From assembly GCA_029844215.1 (NCBI GenBank), contig CM056718.1:167637396-167701395 (forward strand): a stretch of DNA of 64,000 nt, read 5' to 3'. Both the position numbers and the translations under genes were made by a program. This document shows, piece after piece, positions 24,539 through 36,048 of this stretch. Under the pieces are notes generated by a model. The model was not told the DNA's origin, made no database searches, and worked only from the letters and a program-made list of their open reading frames with translations. The DNA comes from Przewalskia tangutica. Taxonomy: Eukaryota; Streptophyta; Magnoliopsida; Solanales; Solanaceae. Position 1 is the first letter of the stretch; every line of letters starts with the position of its first letter.

Positions 24539-25448
24539 ATTAGTTGAAAATCTATGTTAACAAAATAATTTCTTATTGTTTAGGGAAGTTTTTCAAATCT
24601 TTTCACTGAATCAATGAATACAAAATATGTATCTTACATATTAATATTTATCTCTTAACCATAATTAAAAGATTATATATTACTAATTTAGTTGTAACTA
24701 TGTTGATTTGTTCGGTATGCTGTAAATATTGACTTCAAAGATATTTTCTATCTTTTTAGTTGTCTGACATATTCAACTTTTTCGCCTAATAATAAAGCTT
24801 ATACATCACTGTCTCACTAGTTGATATGGTCATATCTAGTATTAAAAATTTGTTAGCTCTCTCATACATAGGAGTTAGAGATGGATGATATTTGGATTGT
24901 ACCGCTATTGGTAGAAAATCACATAGTAATTGATAGGAATTAATTAATTCTTTCTCAAAGTTGAAGTGATCTCATTAGATGTAGGTATTTCTTATCTTTT
25001 AGGTGATTTGATTATTCAGTTTTTTTTTCTTGACAGTGAAACTTACGTGTCATTGTCTAATCACTAGTCGAATGATTTAGGTCATATCTAGTATTCACAA
25101 TTTACTAGCGCTCTCATATGTAGGAGTTAGAAATTGATGATATAGTCGGTAGGAATGAAGTATCTCTTTCTCAAAATTGAAATGAACTTATTAGATATAG
25201 AAAATCACTTTAGCTTGTCCTTTTAAAAGCTTTGATCTCTAGAAGGACCCTTTGAAATTGTTTCTCATCCACAGACGAAAACTAGCCAATGTAAAATTGT
25301 CAATAACACCAGAAACGTTGGTTAGATGTTCTTGAACTTCTAAATTTTATCAATGAAGAGTGGTTAGAATTCACATCTTAGTAGTCCATTTTTTAAACAT
25401 TATCAGAAGTTCAAATAAAATTTCTCATTTCATCATTTTAAGCAAGAA
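24539..25448. other. Intergenic AT-rich DNA with a diverged direct repeat
   Basis: No gene. About 170 bp near 24790-24960 recur, diverged, near 25040-25200. Shared words include ggtcatatctagtatt, agctctctcatac/agcgctctcatat and taggagttaga, so this is an old tandem duplication. Confidence 0.55.
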
Positions 25449-25453
25449 GTTTC

Positions 25454-25710
25454 TGTTAGAATATTATTAGTAAGAATTATTTAGAACTGGAAAATCTTCC
25501 TTAATCTCATTCATCCCAAATGATTGCAATATATACACTAAATAACAATTAATAGGAAGATTAAGTCTTCCTTAAAATCTTCCTACCTATCCCATAATAT
25601 ATTCGTATTCCCTATATTAATACTAATCTATTTAATACATAATACTACTTACCATTTACAAAAGATTCTACATAATTATATTATTAATAGTAATTAATAA
25701 TATTCTAACA
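25454..25710 (-). repeat. 3' LTR of minus-strand copia
   Basis: Closely matches 30134-30375, except that on the plus strand 15 extra bases stand between the terminal TG and taagaattattt. Those bases copy the opposite LTR terminus in inverted form (see findings). Confidence 0.9.
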
Positions 25711-25723
25711 CTCCCGCAAATGT

Positions 25724-28700
25724 TTAGGAGGGCGAATCTTCGAGATCGTCCCGAAATTCTTCAAATAAGATCAGCGGAAGCCCTTTTGTGAAGATATCTG
25801 CAATCTGATGTCGCGTCGGGACATATAACACTCGCACCTGTCCGCGAGCTACCTTTTCACGGACAAAATGAATATCTAACTCAATATGCTTAGTGCGTTG
25901 ATGATGGATTGGATTTCCGGAGAGATAAATTGCACTAATGTTATCACAATATACCATGGTAGCCGCTTAATAGACAATAAAGCTCAAGTAAAAGATTCCG
26001 AATCGGCATTTAGTCGACACAACATTGGCTACCGCATCGGTATTCGCCTTCAAAGACCGAACGTGATACGGTGGGTTGCCTTTGGAGGACCATGAGATTA
26101 AATTATCACCGGGAAGACGCAATAGCCGAGGTGGGCGTGCGGTGTCCGACATCCCGCCAAAGATGATCCGTAGTGACAAGCTTAGTCATGGAAGACGTGC
26201 AGATGCAATCCATAATTCGAGTGCCACGAATATATCGCATAATACGCTGAGTGCACGTATGTTCTTCCATCGATCGCGTGAACAAACACACTTGTTGTAC
26301 TGCATATGTAATATCTGGCCTGGTGAATGTGAGATATTGTAAAGCTCCTGCCAAGCTGCGATACAATGTCGGATTGGCAAAAGGACTACTGGATATGACA
26401 CTCAATTTTGACTTGGTATCTACTGGAGTTGCAGACGGTTTGCAAGATGACATTCCAGCCCGTTCTACGATCTCTGATGCATACTTCTTCTGGGAAAGAA
26501 ATAAACCACCTGTATAACGTGTCACCGCAATTCCTAGAAAGTAGTGAAGTGGACCAAGATCCTTCATAGCAAATTTGGAACTCAGCTGGGTCATGATATT
26601 CTTGCAAGAGAGTCTCAAGAGGTCATAGGATAATATCATCTACATATAAGATAATATAAGCAGTATGATTACCCTGTTGATAAATAAATAGTGAATTATC
26701 CGAACGACTGTTTGAGAAACCCATGTTGAACACAAAATCTGCAAACCGCCAGATCAAGTCCCGGAGCCTGCTTGAGTCCATATAATGATTTTTAAGTAAA
26801 CACATATGATTGGGATAACGAGAATCTCTCAGACTCCCAACGGTTGACGATGTATACGCCTCACTCAAATGTCCATGTATGAAGGCATTCTTGACATCCA
26901 ATTGATGAAGTAACCATCCTTTTGAGGGATAAACCGAGAACAATTCACGATGGTTCTTTGGTTTAACCATCGGATCAATGTCTCGCCGCAATCTAATCTC
27001 ACCGCTGAGTCTTGCCATCACCTACAAGTCGGGTCTTATGCCGCTTCAAAAGAACCATCGATTTTTCTTTATGGCTAAAAATCCACATGTAACGAATTAT
27101 ATTAGCATTAGATGGACGAAGTACTAACTCCCATGTCCTATTTTTAATTAGTACGATATTCATCATCCATGGCCATTTTTCAATTAGGATCTTTTAGAGC
27201 GCATACGTGGTTACGCGCAAAGGTGATTTGGAGACTTGAGTGTAGATCAGATTTGCATTGAGTTTTGTAATTTCATGTCGACTACGTGATCGTCGGCGTT
27301 TAGTGGGCTGCCGGATCGACGCCATCGTCGGAGTGAGATAACAATGAACGCCACCGCCGAGTATTGCTAATTTCTCCACCGTCAGACTGGCCGCCGAGTA
27401 TTTTGTGTGTAGTTGGGCCTGAAGTTGGAGGCCGCCCAACCGGGCGGTGATGTAAAGTAGGGGTTCTCGTTCACCGGGCCTTGAATCACGCCCGGGCCTT
27501 TGGGATCAGATTTTTGCAGTCCCGGTGTGGAGAAAATGAGTTAGATACGGGGCCTATCATCATCCAAAAATCATAAGTATTTGTCCTCGTGTCATGTAGC
27601 TTGGCAAAGGGAAATTGTGACTCATCAAAAATTACATGACGACATATATAAACATACGTTTGGAAGAAATGTCATAACACATGTAACCACGGTGATTCGT
27701 AGGATATCCCAAGAAGACATACGAGGTAATCGGGTCAAGTTTTGTGATTGTGGTGGATGGAAATAGGGGGTAGCAAAGACTACCAAATACTCTCAAATGA
27801 TGATATGAGGGCTCGTAAGTAAATTATTTTTAGTGGAGCTTGGTAAGACATGTTTTTGTGGGAAGGATATTTAACACGTAGGTTGCCATTCGCGCATGAT
27901 GCCAAAAAATCGGGGTATAGAAGCATGAGCAAGGATGTTCTCACAATATTGTTAATGGTTCTAATTTTATGCTCCGCCTTCCCATTCTGTGATGATGTGG
28001 GACAGGATAAACGAAATTGTAAACCATTTGTTTTGAAAAAAATCCCAAAACTGATTATTGTCAAATTCCCTCCCGTTGTCACATTGAATACTTTTAATCT
28101 CCCGTTCAAATTGAGTTCGGATAAATGCTCTAAAGCTTAGGAATGTGGAAAACACTTGTGATTTTTTCGACAAAGGGAATGTCCACAAATAATTAGAGTA
28201 CTCATCAAGAAACAAGAATAGTATCTATCACCTGAGGAACTCAAAACAGGTGATGTCCAAATATCACAATGTAAAATATCAAATGGCATAGTAGTGCATA
28301 AAGTAGAAGAAGTAAATGGCAACCTAACATGTTTACCAAGGGCACAAGCCTGACACTTATTCAAAACATGAGTTTAAGTACATGAAATAAAATTGTTTTG
28401 TGTAATAGATGCCAAAAAGGACTCCTGATGTCCCAATCGCTCATGCCATAGTGATGAGCCAAGGTCGCAAAAGTGGAAGGAACTTTAGATCGTGGATTTG
28501 GTAAACTTATCGATAGAGCTCCTTGCTATCACATCTCATGAGAAGCTTCCCGTCGAAAGTCATGTACGGAAAAACCAAATGGGTCAAATTTAACAAACCC
28601 AATTATCACTAGTAAACTTCCTAATGTAAACCAAATTTTTATTAATTTGGGAGCATGCAGACATTTTTAAAACTAGTGGCGGATGTGGTGACATGTGTTC

Positions 28701-29997
28701 GACCCATAACCTTTTATTGAAATTGTATGGCCATTTCCGACAATAATATCATTTTCTTTGCTCAAATTATAATAGGGTGAGAGTGTACCTTGGGACGCCG
28801 TCATATGTGACGTTGCCCCAGAGTCCATATACCAATTAGAATCTGGTGGATTGAGTCCAATAGTGTGCATAGCCGGCTCAATATCGGTAGGATGAGTCGT
28901 GTTGAATGGGTTCGCCATTGGGCCGGAGGAGGCCCAAAATCGCTGTTGCTCAAGCATTTCCAACCGGGCTCGCCTAAAATTGCCGCCACGTTGCGGTGTC
29001 AGCCGACGCTGGCTGGCTCGCTGAAAAATTTGTTGTTGGCTTCTCTGCTGGAACGGGTCATTGCCATCGCCATTGGGCTCGCGGTTTGCTCGCCCAATTC
29101 CGCTCGACCATTCCGCTACCAGCTGGTCGCCGCGCATTCTGGCGCGCCGCGCCAGTGGTTGCCGCGAGTCGGGCCGAGTTGCCGCCATAGCCTCCGCCGG
29201 AGTTGGTGTTGCCGCCATTTTCGTCGCCACCGGAATTTCGGTGACCCCCACCTTTATTATTTTCGCGATTTCCACCATTCTTATTATTATTACCACGTCC
29301 TTTTTTACTCTTATTTTGTGAAGAATAGTCAAAATAATTACCTTCATTTGAATACGTGGCAACCATGGCAGAATTTGTTGAAACCTTCTTAATCAAACCC
29401 GATTCTTCAAGAACAAGCATGGATCTTGCTTGATAAAACTTTGGTAAGGAATTACTTTGACGGATTAGTGTCCCCACGCCACTATAAGCATCCGTGAGAC
29501 CGGCAACTAATCAGAAACTAACCGCTGTCGAACCGGTGAACCCACGCTTTCAATTGACCGCCACCACTTTGAGACGCCGATGAGGTTGAAACGTTAGGGA
29601 AGTCTGCCATGACAATGGTTGAAAATTCTTGTTCCAACGCAACGACACGAGAGTTTTGATTATCTTGAAAAATGTCTCTCAAACGTTCCCATGCCGCCAC
29701 GGCAAGAGAATCTGTTCCATTATCAGATGCAAATGCGTGAATATTGTTGCATAAATTCAACCAAGAATCGTGGCATCGGGTATCCCACAATTCTTTGTCC
29801 GCCTGACGATTGTTCCGTTGTTGTACCATTTTTGGTGGAATTATATGATGAAGAACTTTGTGAGCCCTACAACATATTTTGAACAACTCCGCCATGTCAC
29901 AGCGTAATGAGCTTTCCATCTCTAGATTGACAGAAATATGTGTTTTGATGTTGGAAATAGTAAGGGTTGAGTGAAACGAAGATTTTGATTCAGACAT
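25724..29997 (-). pseudogene. Copia polyprotein remnant (gag-protease-integrase-RT-RNase H)
   Basis: Gag begins MSESKSSFHSTL at 29997 and runs in a first frame to about 29518. It is followed by an Asn/Gly-rich stretch (about 29330-29190) and the protease motif YMDSGATSHMT (about 28800). The GAG-pre-integrase and integrase regions follow (28364-27780; words FDILHCDIWTSP, FLDEYSNYLWTFP, CDNGREF). Reverse transcriptase comes next with LHQLDVKNAFIHG and the catalytic YVDDIIL (about 26640). RNase H ends in ADIFTKGLP near 25770. At least six frame changes or stops separate these parts, so no functional polyprotein is made. A host function is unlikely. Confidence 0.88.
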
Positions 29998-30123
29998 GGT
30001 TGACAACAAAAATGGAGAAAAACAAAGTATAACAATGGAGAAGACAAATTCGGTTGGAAGGATGGGGAAGATGACCGAATTTGGAAGGAAAATTTTATTT
30101 AGAATATGATCTTTGAATTACCT

Positions 30124-30133
30124 TCTGATACCA
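30124..30133 (-). other. Primer-binding site of minus-strand copia
   Basis: The reverse complement reads tggtatcaga, directly adjoining the 5' LTR end at 30134, as expected for priming by initiator-Met tRNA. Confidence 0.85.
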
Positions 30134-30375
30134 TGTAAGAATTATTTAGAACTAGAAAATCTTCTTTAATCTCATTCATCCCAAATGGTTACAATATATA
30201 CACTAAATAACAATTAATAGGAAGATTAAGTCTTCCTTAAAATCCTCATACCTATCCCATAATATATTCTTATTCCCTATATTAATACTAATCTATTTAA
30301 TACATAATACTACTTACCATTTACAAAAGATTCTACATAATTATATTATTAATAGTAATTAATAATATTCTAACA
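30134..30375 (-). repeat. 5' LTR of minus-strand copia
   Basis: 242 bp. On the minus strand it runs from tgttagaatatt to attcttaca and is followed by the primer-binding site. Confidence 0.9.
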
Positions 30376-30380
30376 GTTTC

Positions 30381-30934
30381 TATAACATTTTAGTACTTTT
30401 GGTTGCAACTTGATTGTAATGTGGTTTAGTTTCCAATGGCCTGTGGATACTTCTGGATCAAAGACGAATTCAAGATCTAAAGTCAGTGAGTTTTGAACTA
30501 ATATAATCTTATTATATTTATATATGTTGGTGTTTTTTTGCAATTATATAGATTATCATAGTGTCAAACACATCCTCAATGTCACAAGTAATTTTTACTA
30601 CCAAGTTAGGACCTGTTTGGACATGACAATTTTCACCTTTTTCAAAAATAAAAATCAACTTATTGAAAAATAATATTTGACCATGAAAATTTTAAATACA
30701 ACTTAAATTTAGAAAACACATAAAATATTGTTTTCACCTTCGGTACAATCAAACAACTAAATATCCTTTGCAAAAAACTATAACAAAAAATAACTTCATC
30801 TTTAACTCCAACTTCAAAATTTCAAATAAAGTAAAAAATATTTTAGATTCATGCCCAACGCCTATATAGGCTTGTTCTTTCTCTTTCCTCCTTTAGAAAC
30901 TATTTTCCTAGTACGGAGATGCTAAACAATATTG
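30381..30934. other. Intergenic AT-rich DNA
   Basis: No gene or recognisable element. Positions 30604-30870 ('gacctgtttggacatgacaa' and following) look like the edge of an old MITE common in plant introns, without a defined end. Confidence 0.4.
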
Positions 30935-31632
30935 GGCAATTCACACGATTGACCCAATTTTAGGATGGTCTTTAATTTTTGTCTCTCAAAATTGATGGTC
31001 TTTAATTTTTGCTCTTTGCCTAAAAAAATGATTGAAAATATCGTTGAATTTGTGGGTTCGAATCTCAGTAGAGTTAAAAGAAAAAATTCGCAAGGCAAGA
31101 TTTCATTAGAAAATATGTCTATTCAGTCAATATAGAAATTATGCCTTAAGGCGAATATTTTTTATGTAATTATGCCTTCGAAAATACCTCTGAGGTTGTG
31201 GGTTCGAATATCAGCAGAGTAAAAAAGAAAAAAAATCGCAAGGCAAAATTTCATAGAAATAATGCTTATTCGGTCAAAGTTGTATAGAGATCATGCCTTA
31301 AGGGAACTATGCCTGAAGACAAAATTTCGTTGAAAATTAAGATTATGCATTGTTCGACTAGTTACATAGAAACTATGCCCCAAGGAGCATAATCTCTATA
31401 TAACTTTTGCTGAATAAGCATAATTCTATGAAGTTTTTTTCTTGCGAATCTTTTTTCTTTTTTTTGGTCCATGCGGAGATTCGAATAATCTCTGATTTAG
31501 TAGACCCACGAATATAGAATATTTTGACTCACAAATTTTCACTAAATGAAAAGTAGGGCCAAATCAGTGAATTGATGGACAAAAGTTAAAAACCAGTCCG
31601 TATGAAGGCCAATTCACGCAATTGTTTGAACG
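30935..31632. mobile_element. Nonautonomous TIR element, copy 1
   Basis: It starts gggcaattcacacgattgac, and its right end reads, in reverse complement, ggccaattcacgcaattg, so the termini are imperfect inverted repeats. Inner parts repeat the words gtgggttcgaatctcag/gtgggttcgaatatcag and 'tatgccttaagg'. A related element lies at 47425-48085. No transposase frame is seen. Confidence 0.55.
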
Positions 31633-32588
31633 ATACTTGCAGCCACACTTTGGGCCTGGTGAAGTCCAATCTTGAAATACTCTCTTATAATCCAACAGCA
31701 GCTAGACTGCTTGAGGCCCATATACTTGTGGCCTTCATTGTCAATCTGTCACTGCAGCCCAGTGACTTCAATGGATAATATACCTAATCCAGACATGGTT
31801 GATTTTAAGTAAGATTTTACCAATTTAGTTTTGAAAACCCTCTTTCAATAAATATTAAAAGAATAATATATGCCTATTTAATAGAAATATCAAGAACAAT
31901 AAATTTTAATTGAAAAAATAATATTAATTTTTTTGAAGAAACTGAACCTGATTCAAGTAACTTGATCTGAAAATAAGAACTTGTTGTTCATAAACTTTCA
32001 ATAATGTTTGATATCCAAGAAAATGCAGATCAATTATTTTTTTGTCGCACACTTTTACTCTCGTCTATAAGTTCGGTATATTTTAAGGATAGTTTTATTG
32101 TTATTAATGCAAATGAGATAGTGCTTAGTTTCAAAAAAAGGTTGAAACGTAACTATCAATAGAAAGGACATACACTTTATCTTTTTTAAGAACATGTAAT
32201 CCATGTGCTTGGTAAAAAAAAAAAATATACTATCAGATTAGATCAATTATATATAAAGATAAAATTAAATATATTTGATTAACTGATGATCTACTGAAAA
32301 CAGTTTTACTATCTCTTCTAGATAAATATAAGGTCTGTATACGCTCTTTCTCGAATCACACATGTAAAATTATATTGAATATGTTATTGTATTATTATGC
32401 AAAAATATAAATTTATGGCCTGCAAATAAATTATTTGTTATAAGGGGGTTAAAATCAAATAACACCACAAAATAGGGTCAAAGTGCAAATGACCCAATTA
32501 AAACTGAACTGTTGTGAATTTTTACCAACTAGAAAGAAGAAAGAAAATCGCAACAAACGCACTGAACTAAAACAAAGTTTCCTCAAAA
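31633..32588. other. Intergenic region and promoter side of the glutaredoxin gene
   Basis: No gene. AT-rich, with short A/T runs. No TATA box is convincing directly upstream of 32589; the leader may begin near 32480. Confidence 0.4.
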
Positions 32589-35500
32589 ATGGCAAGCACT
32601 TCGAATTTGACAAAAAAATTCAACTCTCATTCATTTCACCATCGAACTGGAACTCAAATTCTCTCTCATTTCCAGCCTATTTCCAATTACAACAGCAGCG
32701 TTCCAAGTATTAAATTTCACAGATTTGGGTCCAGAATTGAAAACAATGGACCCCGGAAAACGGGTCGGATACAGATTCGAGCTATATCGGGTTCATTCGG
32801 GTCCCGATTGGTGGAACGTGTGAAGAAGACAATTACTGAAAACCCAGTTGTTGTCTACTCCAAAACTTGGTGTTCGTAAGTCAATATTTAGTTGAAAATT
32901 TGATTTTTTTTGCCTAGTTATCCATTTTATGCGAGTGAATTTTGAATTGGGGTTCTTCAATTTTTTGAATATCGAAGTGTGGTTCTGTAATTTTTTGAAT
33001 TTTGTAGTGGGGTTCTTTAATTTTTTGAATTTTGAAGTGGGGTTCTTTAATTTTTTGAATTTTGAATTGGGTTCTTTATATTTTTGAATTGGGGTTCTTT
33101 ATTTTTTTGAATTTTGAAGTGGTGTTCTTTAATTTTTTGAGTTTTGAAGTGGGTTTTTTTGTTTTTGTTGTATAAGGTACTCAACTGAAGTGAAAGTTTT
33201 GTTCAAAAGACTCGGTGTAGATCCACTTGTTATTGAATTGGACGAAATGGGTAAGTTTCTGCCAAGTCAAGAACTTTTCTTTATTTAAATTAAAAACATA
33301 TCCTTTCCGAGCAACACAGAAAAAAGTGTTTACTTTGTGTGGGAATCATATCTATATATTTTGCTTAATGTGAGTTGAGAAAGGTGAGCTTTATAAATGT
33401 ATTATGTAGACAAATTTAGTAGGATTGTTGTGAATCCAAAGCTAAGGCTTATATACAGATATTAGTTTGAATATTGAGATGATTAATAAGTTGAATGTAA
33501 AATATACAATGGAATATTAGAGATAACTGATAACCATTTTGCCTATTCTACTAGCATGGTTTATTTCGGTTACATCAAATACAGTGAAGCACTTATGTTC
33601 AAGTTCCTATGAAATAAGAAAGTCAGTTGATATTAGGTAGGTAGATTGTTAGTCTTCTGCAAAACCAATGTTGTTAAACAAGAGGACTGGTCGTTGCGAA
33701 TTATGGATTTTGGTTGCTCGTCTCTACCATGTCCATCTCATTCCTCGAATGTGGGATAAGAATTTCCATTATGCAACAAGCTTTTGCCAAAATGCCTGTT
33801 GGTCGAGGTAGTGGTACTTTTGGGTATTTGAAACGATTATTTGAGATCTTGAGCTAGATGACAGTTCTTAAGGAATTGGACGCTTCGTGTAGTAAGGCTA
33901 GCTCATATTGTTGTTTTGACTTCATGTACGAGAAATTTGGTGGACAATGGTCTTACGTAGATGAGAGCTGAGCTTCCATTTGCATTGTCTAGACAATTTT
34001 CTGTTTAACTAGGCCTGAACCTAAGGATATCTGCCAAGACTGGTGCCTACTTTGGAGAGAGAAGTAAAAGGGACTTCACCGCGAGAGCTGAATCCCATCA
34101 CAATATGAAGGAAAAATTGGTAGCTTGTGCTTAGAACCTCACGAGTATATTAATCAAAATTTTGTATGGTGGCCGTTTAGTTGGCTCGATGGTGGTCAAT
34201 AATGAAAGCTTGAAGTTCCATTGTTATCATTCTTCCTTCAGTTTTGATAATGACGCGTGCAGATTCTTTAGAAAACCAAATGCAAGTAAACGCCGTTCCA
34301 TCTTGCATAGAGTAGTCTCATCCACATCAGCAGGCTACACCTCTGTCTGGGGAATTTGACAAAGTTCAGTTGGAAGTGGTTGTACGTTATTTACATGAAT
34401 ATCTATCTTTTGATGCATGGCTCCTATCACCATGTCCTAAAATACAAGCAGATAGTGGTTCTAATGTTATATTGATGATACTAAATTGCTATCGACGGAT
34501 GAGGCTAGCAACATGCAATCTTGTGTTGCAAGTAGAACTCTCATCTGACAAAGAGGAAAAGTTCAGAAATTGTGTTGTTGCTCATATTGTTATTTAACCG
34601 TAAATACATACTGGCCTTTGTATATTCTTCTACTACCACAGACAACCCAAAAAAAGAAGGGTAATATATGTAAAGGAAATCTAATAGATTTGAGAAAAGT
34701 GTGTGCACAGTTCAAGTCTTACCAGTTCATTTTGATTATCTGCACTCGGGATTATTTCCCATTAACTAAGGTTATCTAATTTGCAACTGTGGCGTTCCAC
34801 GCTCTAGTCATATACAAATGTATACTTTTCAGTGTTTTCACCAATTAGTTGATGTTATCTCTTAACTTGTTGTTTCAGGTCCTCAAGGACCACAGGTGCA
34901 GAAAGTGCTGGAAAGGCTTACTGGACAGCATACGGTTCCCAATGTATTCATTGGTAATAAATGTGGTATTAGATTTGTGGTCTCTACAAGTGTTTGGAAT
35001 ATGACAACAGATAGTTGGAGCTTATATATTTCTTTATGGGAGCTTCCTGAGTATATATACTTCTAGACGTAATAAGCAGATATTCTTTTTATGACCAAGA
35101 AATCCGTCTAGAGCCAACCCTTTGAGACAACCGCAACCCTCTATATAATAATGAACAAAAACATATTTATATCCGAAACTTTCAGAAGTAATAGACGTCT
35201 TCATGAAGAGCACCATAAGTATTTGGAGATAATTCATCTTTGAAAGACAATATGTATGATAAGACAGTTTATAGACCTTGGTTAATATCATGATGGTAAT
35301 GAGAAACAACTCATTTTAAATTTATTTTCCCCACCCCACCCCCGTAGCCCAAAAAAGAAAATTGAAAACAACTGCTTGACCTATCAAAGAAAAAAGCTGC
35401 TTGCATTGTTTGACAGCACGCATACTGCCTCTTATTGAAGAGAGTTGCCTGTTTTCAAATTCTGTTGGCATTTTCTGCTGATTTTTATTGCATAGTTTTT

Positions 35501-36048
35501 GGGAGGGACGCCTAATAAATGAGCTTTTCTTTATGACCAGGGGCCAGGCACATTGGTGGTTGTACAGGTACATTCTCTGATCAGTCTTATACTTTCACCG
35601 TAGATTTTTGCAGAAACAAAGTATTGCTATTCTGTGTTTTTTCCTTGAAGATAATTATTTGACTTGATTCCCTAGTTTATAACCTATACAACATTGTGGT
35701 CCTTGTTTGAGAACTATAGTTATTAAGTTCCTTCCCCAGACTATTTGTAGGGTGTTAGCAACAGGCTCTTGTGTATTACTTTCAAAAATAAGTTGTCGAC
35801 AGTTTGTGTCCTACCAACGAAAAATGTGCCGAATTAATGAATTATAGTTCATGAACACTAGAGTACTTTTTTAGTGTAAGTCTGTAGTGCATTACTACTG
35901 TTGAAAGATTGAATAACATTCATTATTATTGGAAAATGAAAAACTTATCGAATGATTTTTTTTTGGTGCAGATACTATTAAGCTGTATCGGAAAGGAGAA
36001 CTTGAATCTTTGCTATCGGAAGCTAATGCTGGAAAAACAGAGAGCTAG
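32589..36048 (+). CDS. GRXS12: Plastid glutaredoxin, GrxS12 type
   Basis: Five exons, 32589-32875, 33177-33250, 34879-34953, 35541-35567 and 35972-36048, join in frame with GT-AG borders to give 179 aa. Glutaredoxins reduce protein-glutathione mixed disulfides using glutathione; this type works in the chloroplast stroma. Residues 1 to about 65 are Ser/Asn/Arg-rich and lack acids, like a plastid transit peptide. The active site WCSYS (94-98) is the hallmark of GrxS12, whereas the sister GrxC5 has WCSYC. The cis-Pro motif TVP is at 139-141. The glutathione-binding GGCTD segment is at 151-155 and includes Cys153, the non-active-site cysteine of this class. Lys of the usual GKH motif is Arg here (GARH, 146-149), a conservative change. 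Intron 1 holds a minisatellite. The coding frame is intact, so the gene is probably functional. Confidence 0.93.
32930..33160. repeat. Minisatellite in intron 1 of the glutaredoxin gene
   Basis: About seven units of roughly 30-33 bp built from ttgaattttgaa(g/t)t, ggggttcttt and aattttttga, with small length changes. The array fills most of the 301-bp intron. Confidence 0.85.

Larger units (their letters stand above)
25454..30375 (-). mobile_element. Ty1/copia retrotransposon, nearly complete, minus strand
   Basis: 4922 bp flanked by perfect 5-bp target duplications gtttc (25449-25453 and 30376-30380). LTRs lie at 25454-25710 (257 bp, 3' LTR) and 30134-30375 (242 bp, 5' LTR), each running TG to CA. 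A primer-binding site lies immediately inside the 5' LTR. The domain order on the minus strand is gag, protease, integrase, reverse transcriptase, RNase H, which defines copia. Frames are broken at several points. The LTRs differ by a few substitutions and one 15-bp block, so the insertion is moderately old. Confidence 0.93.

Noticed and set aside
28865..29392. 175-residue plus-strand open frame
   Set aside because: Antisense shadow of the Asn/Gly-rich gag-protease part of the minus-strand copia element.
19277..36048. A biosynthetic or defence gene cluster around YUCCA and glutaredoxin
   Set aside because: The genes are separated by transposons and belong to unrelated basic functions; no shared regulation or pathway is visible.
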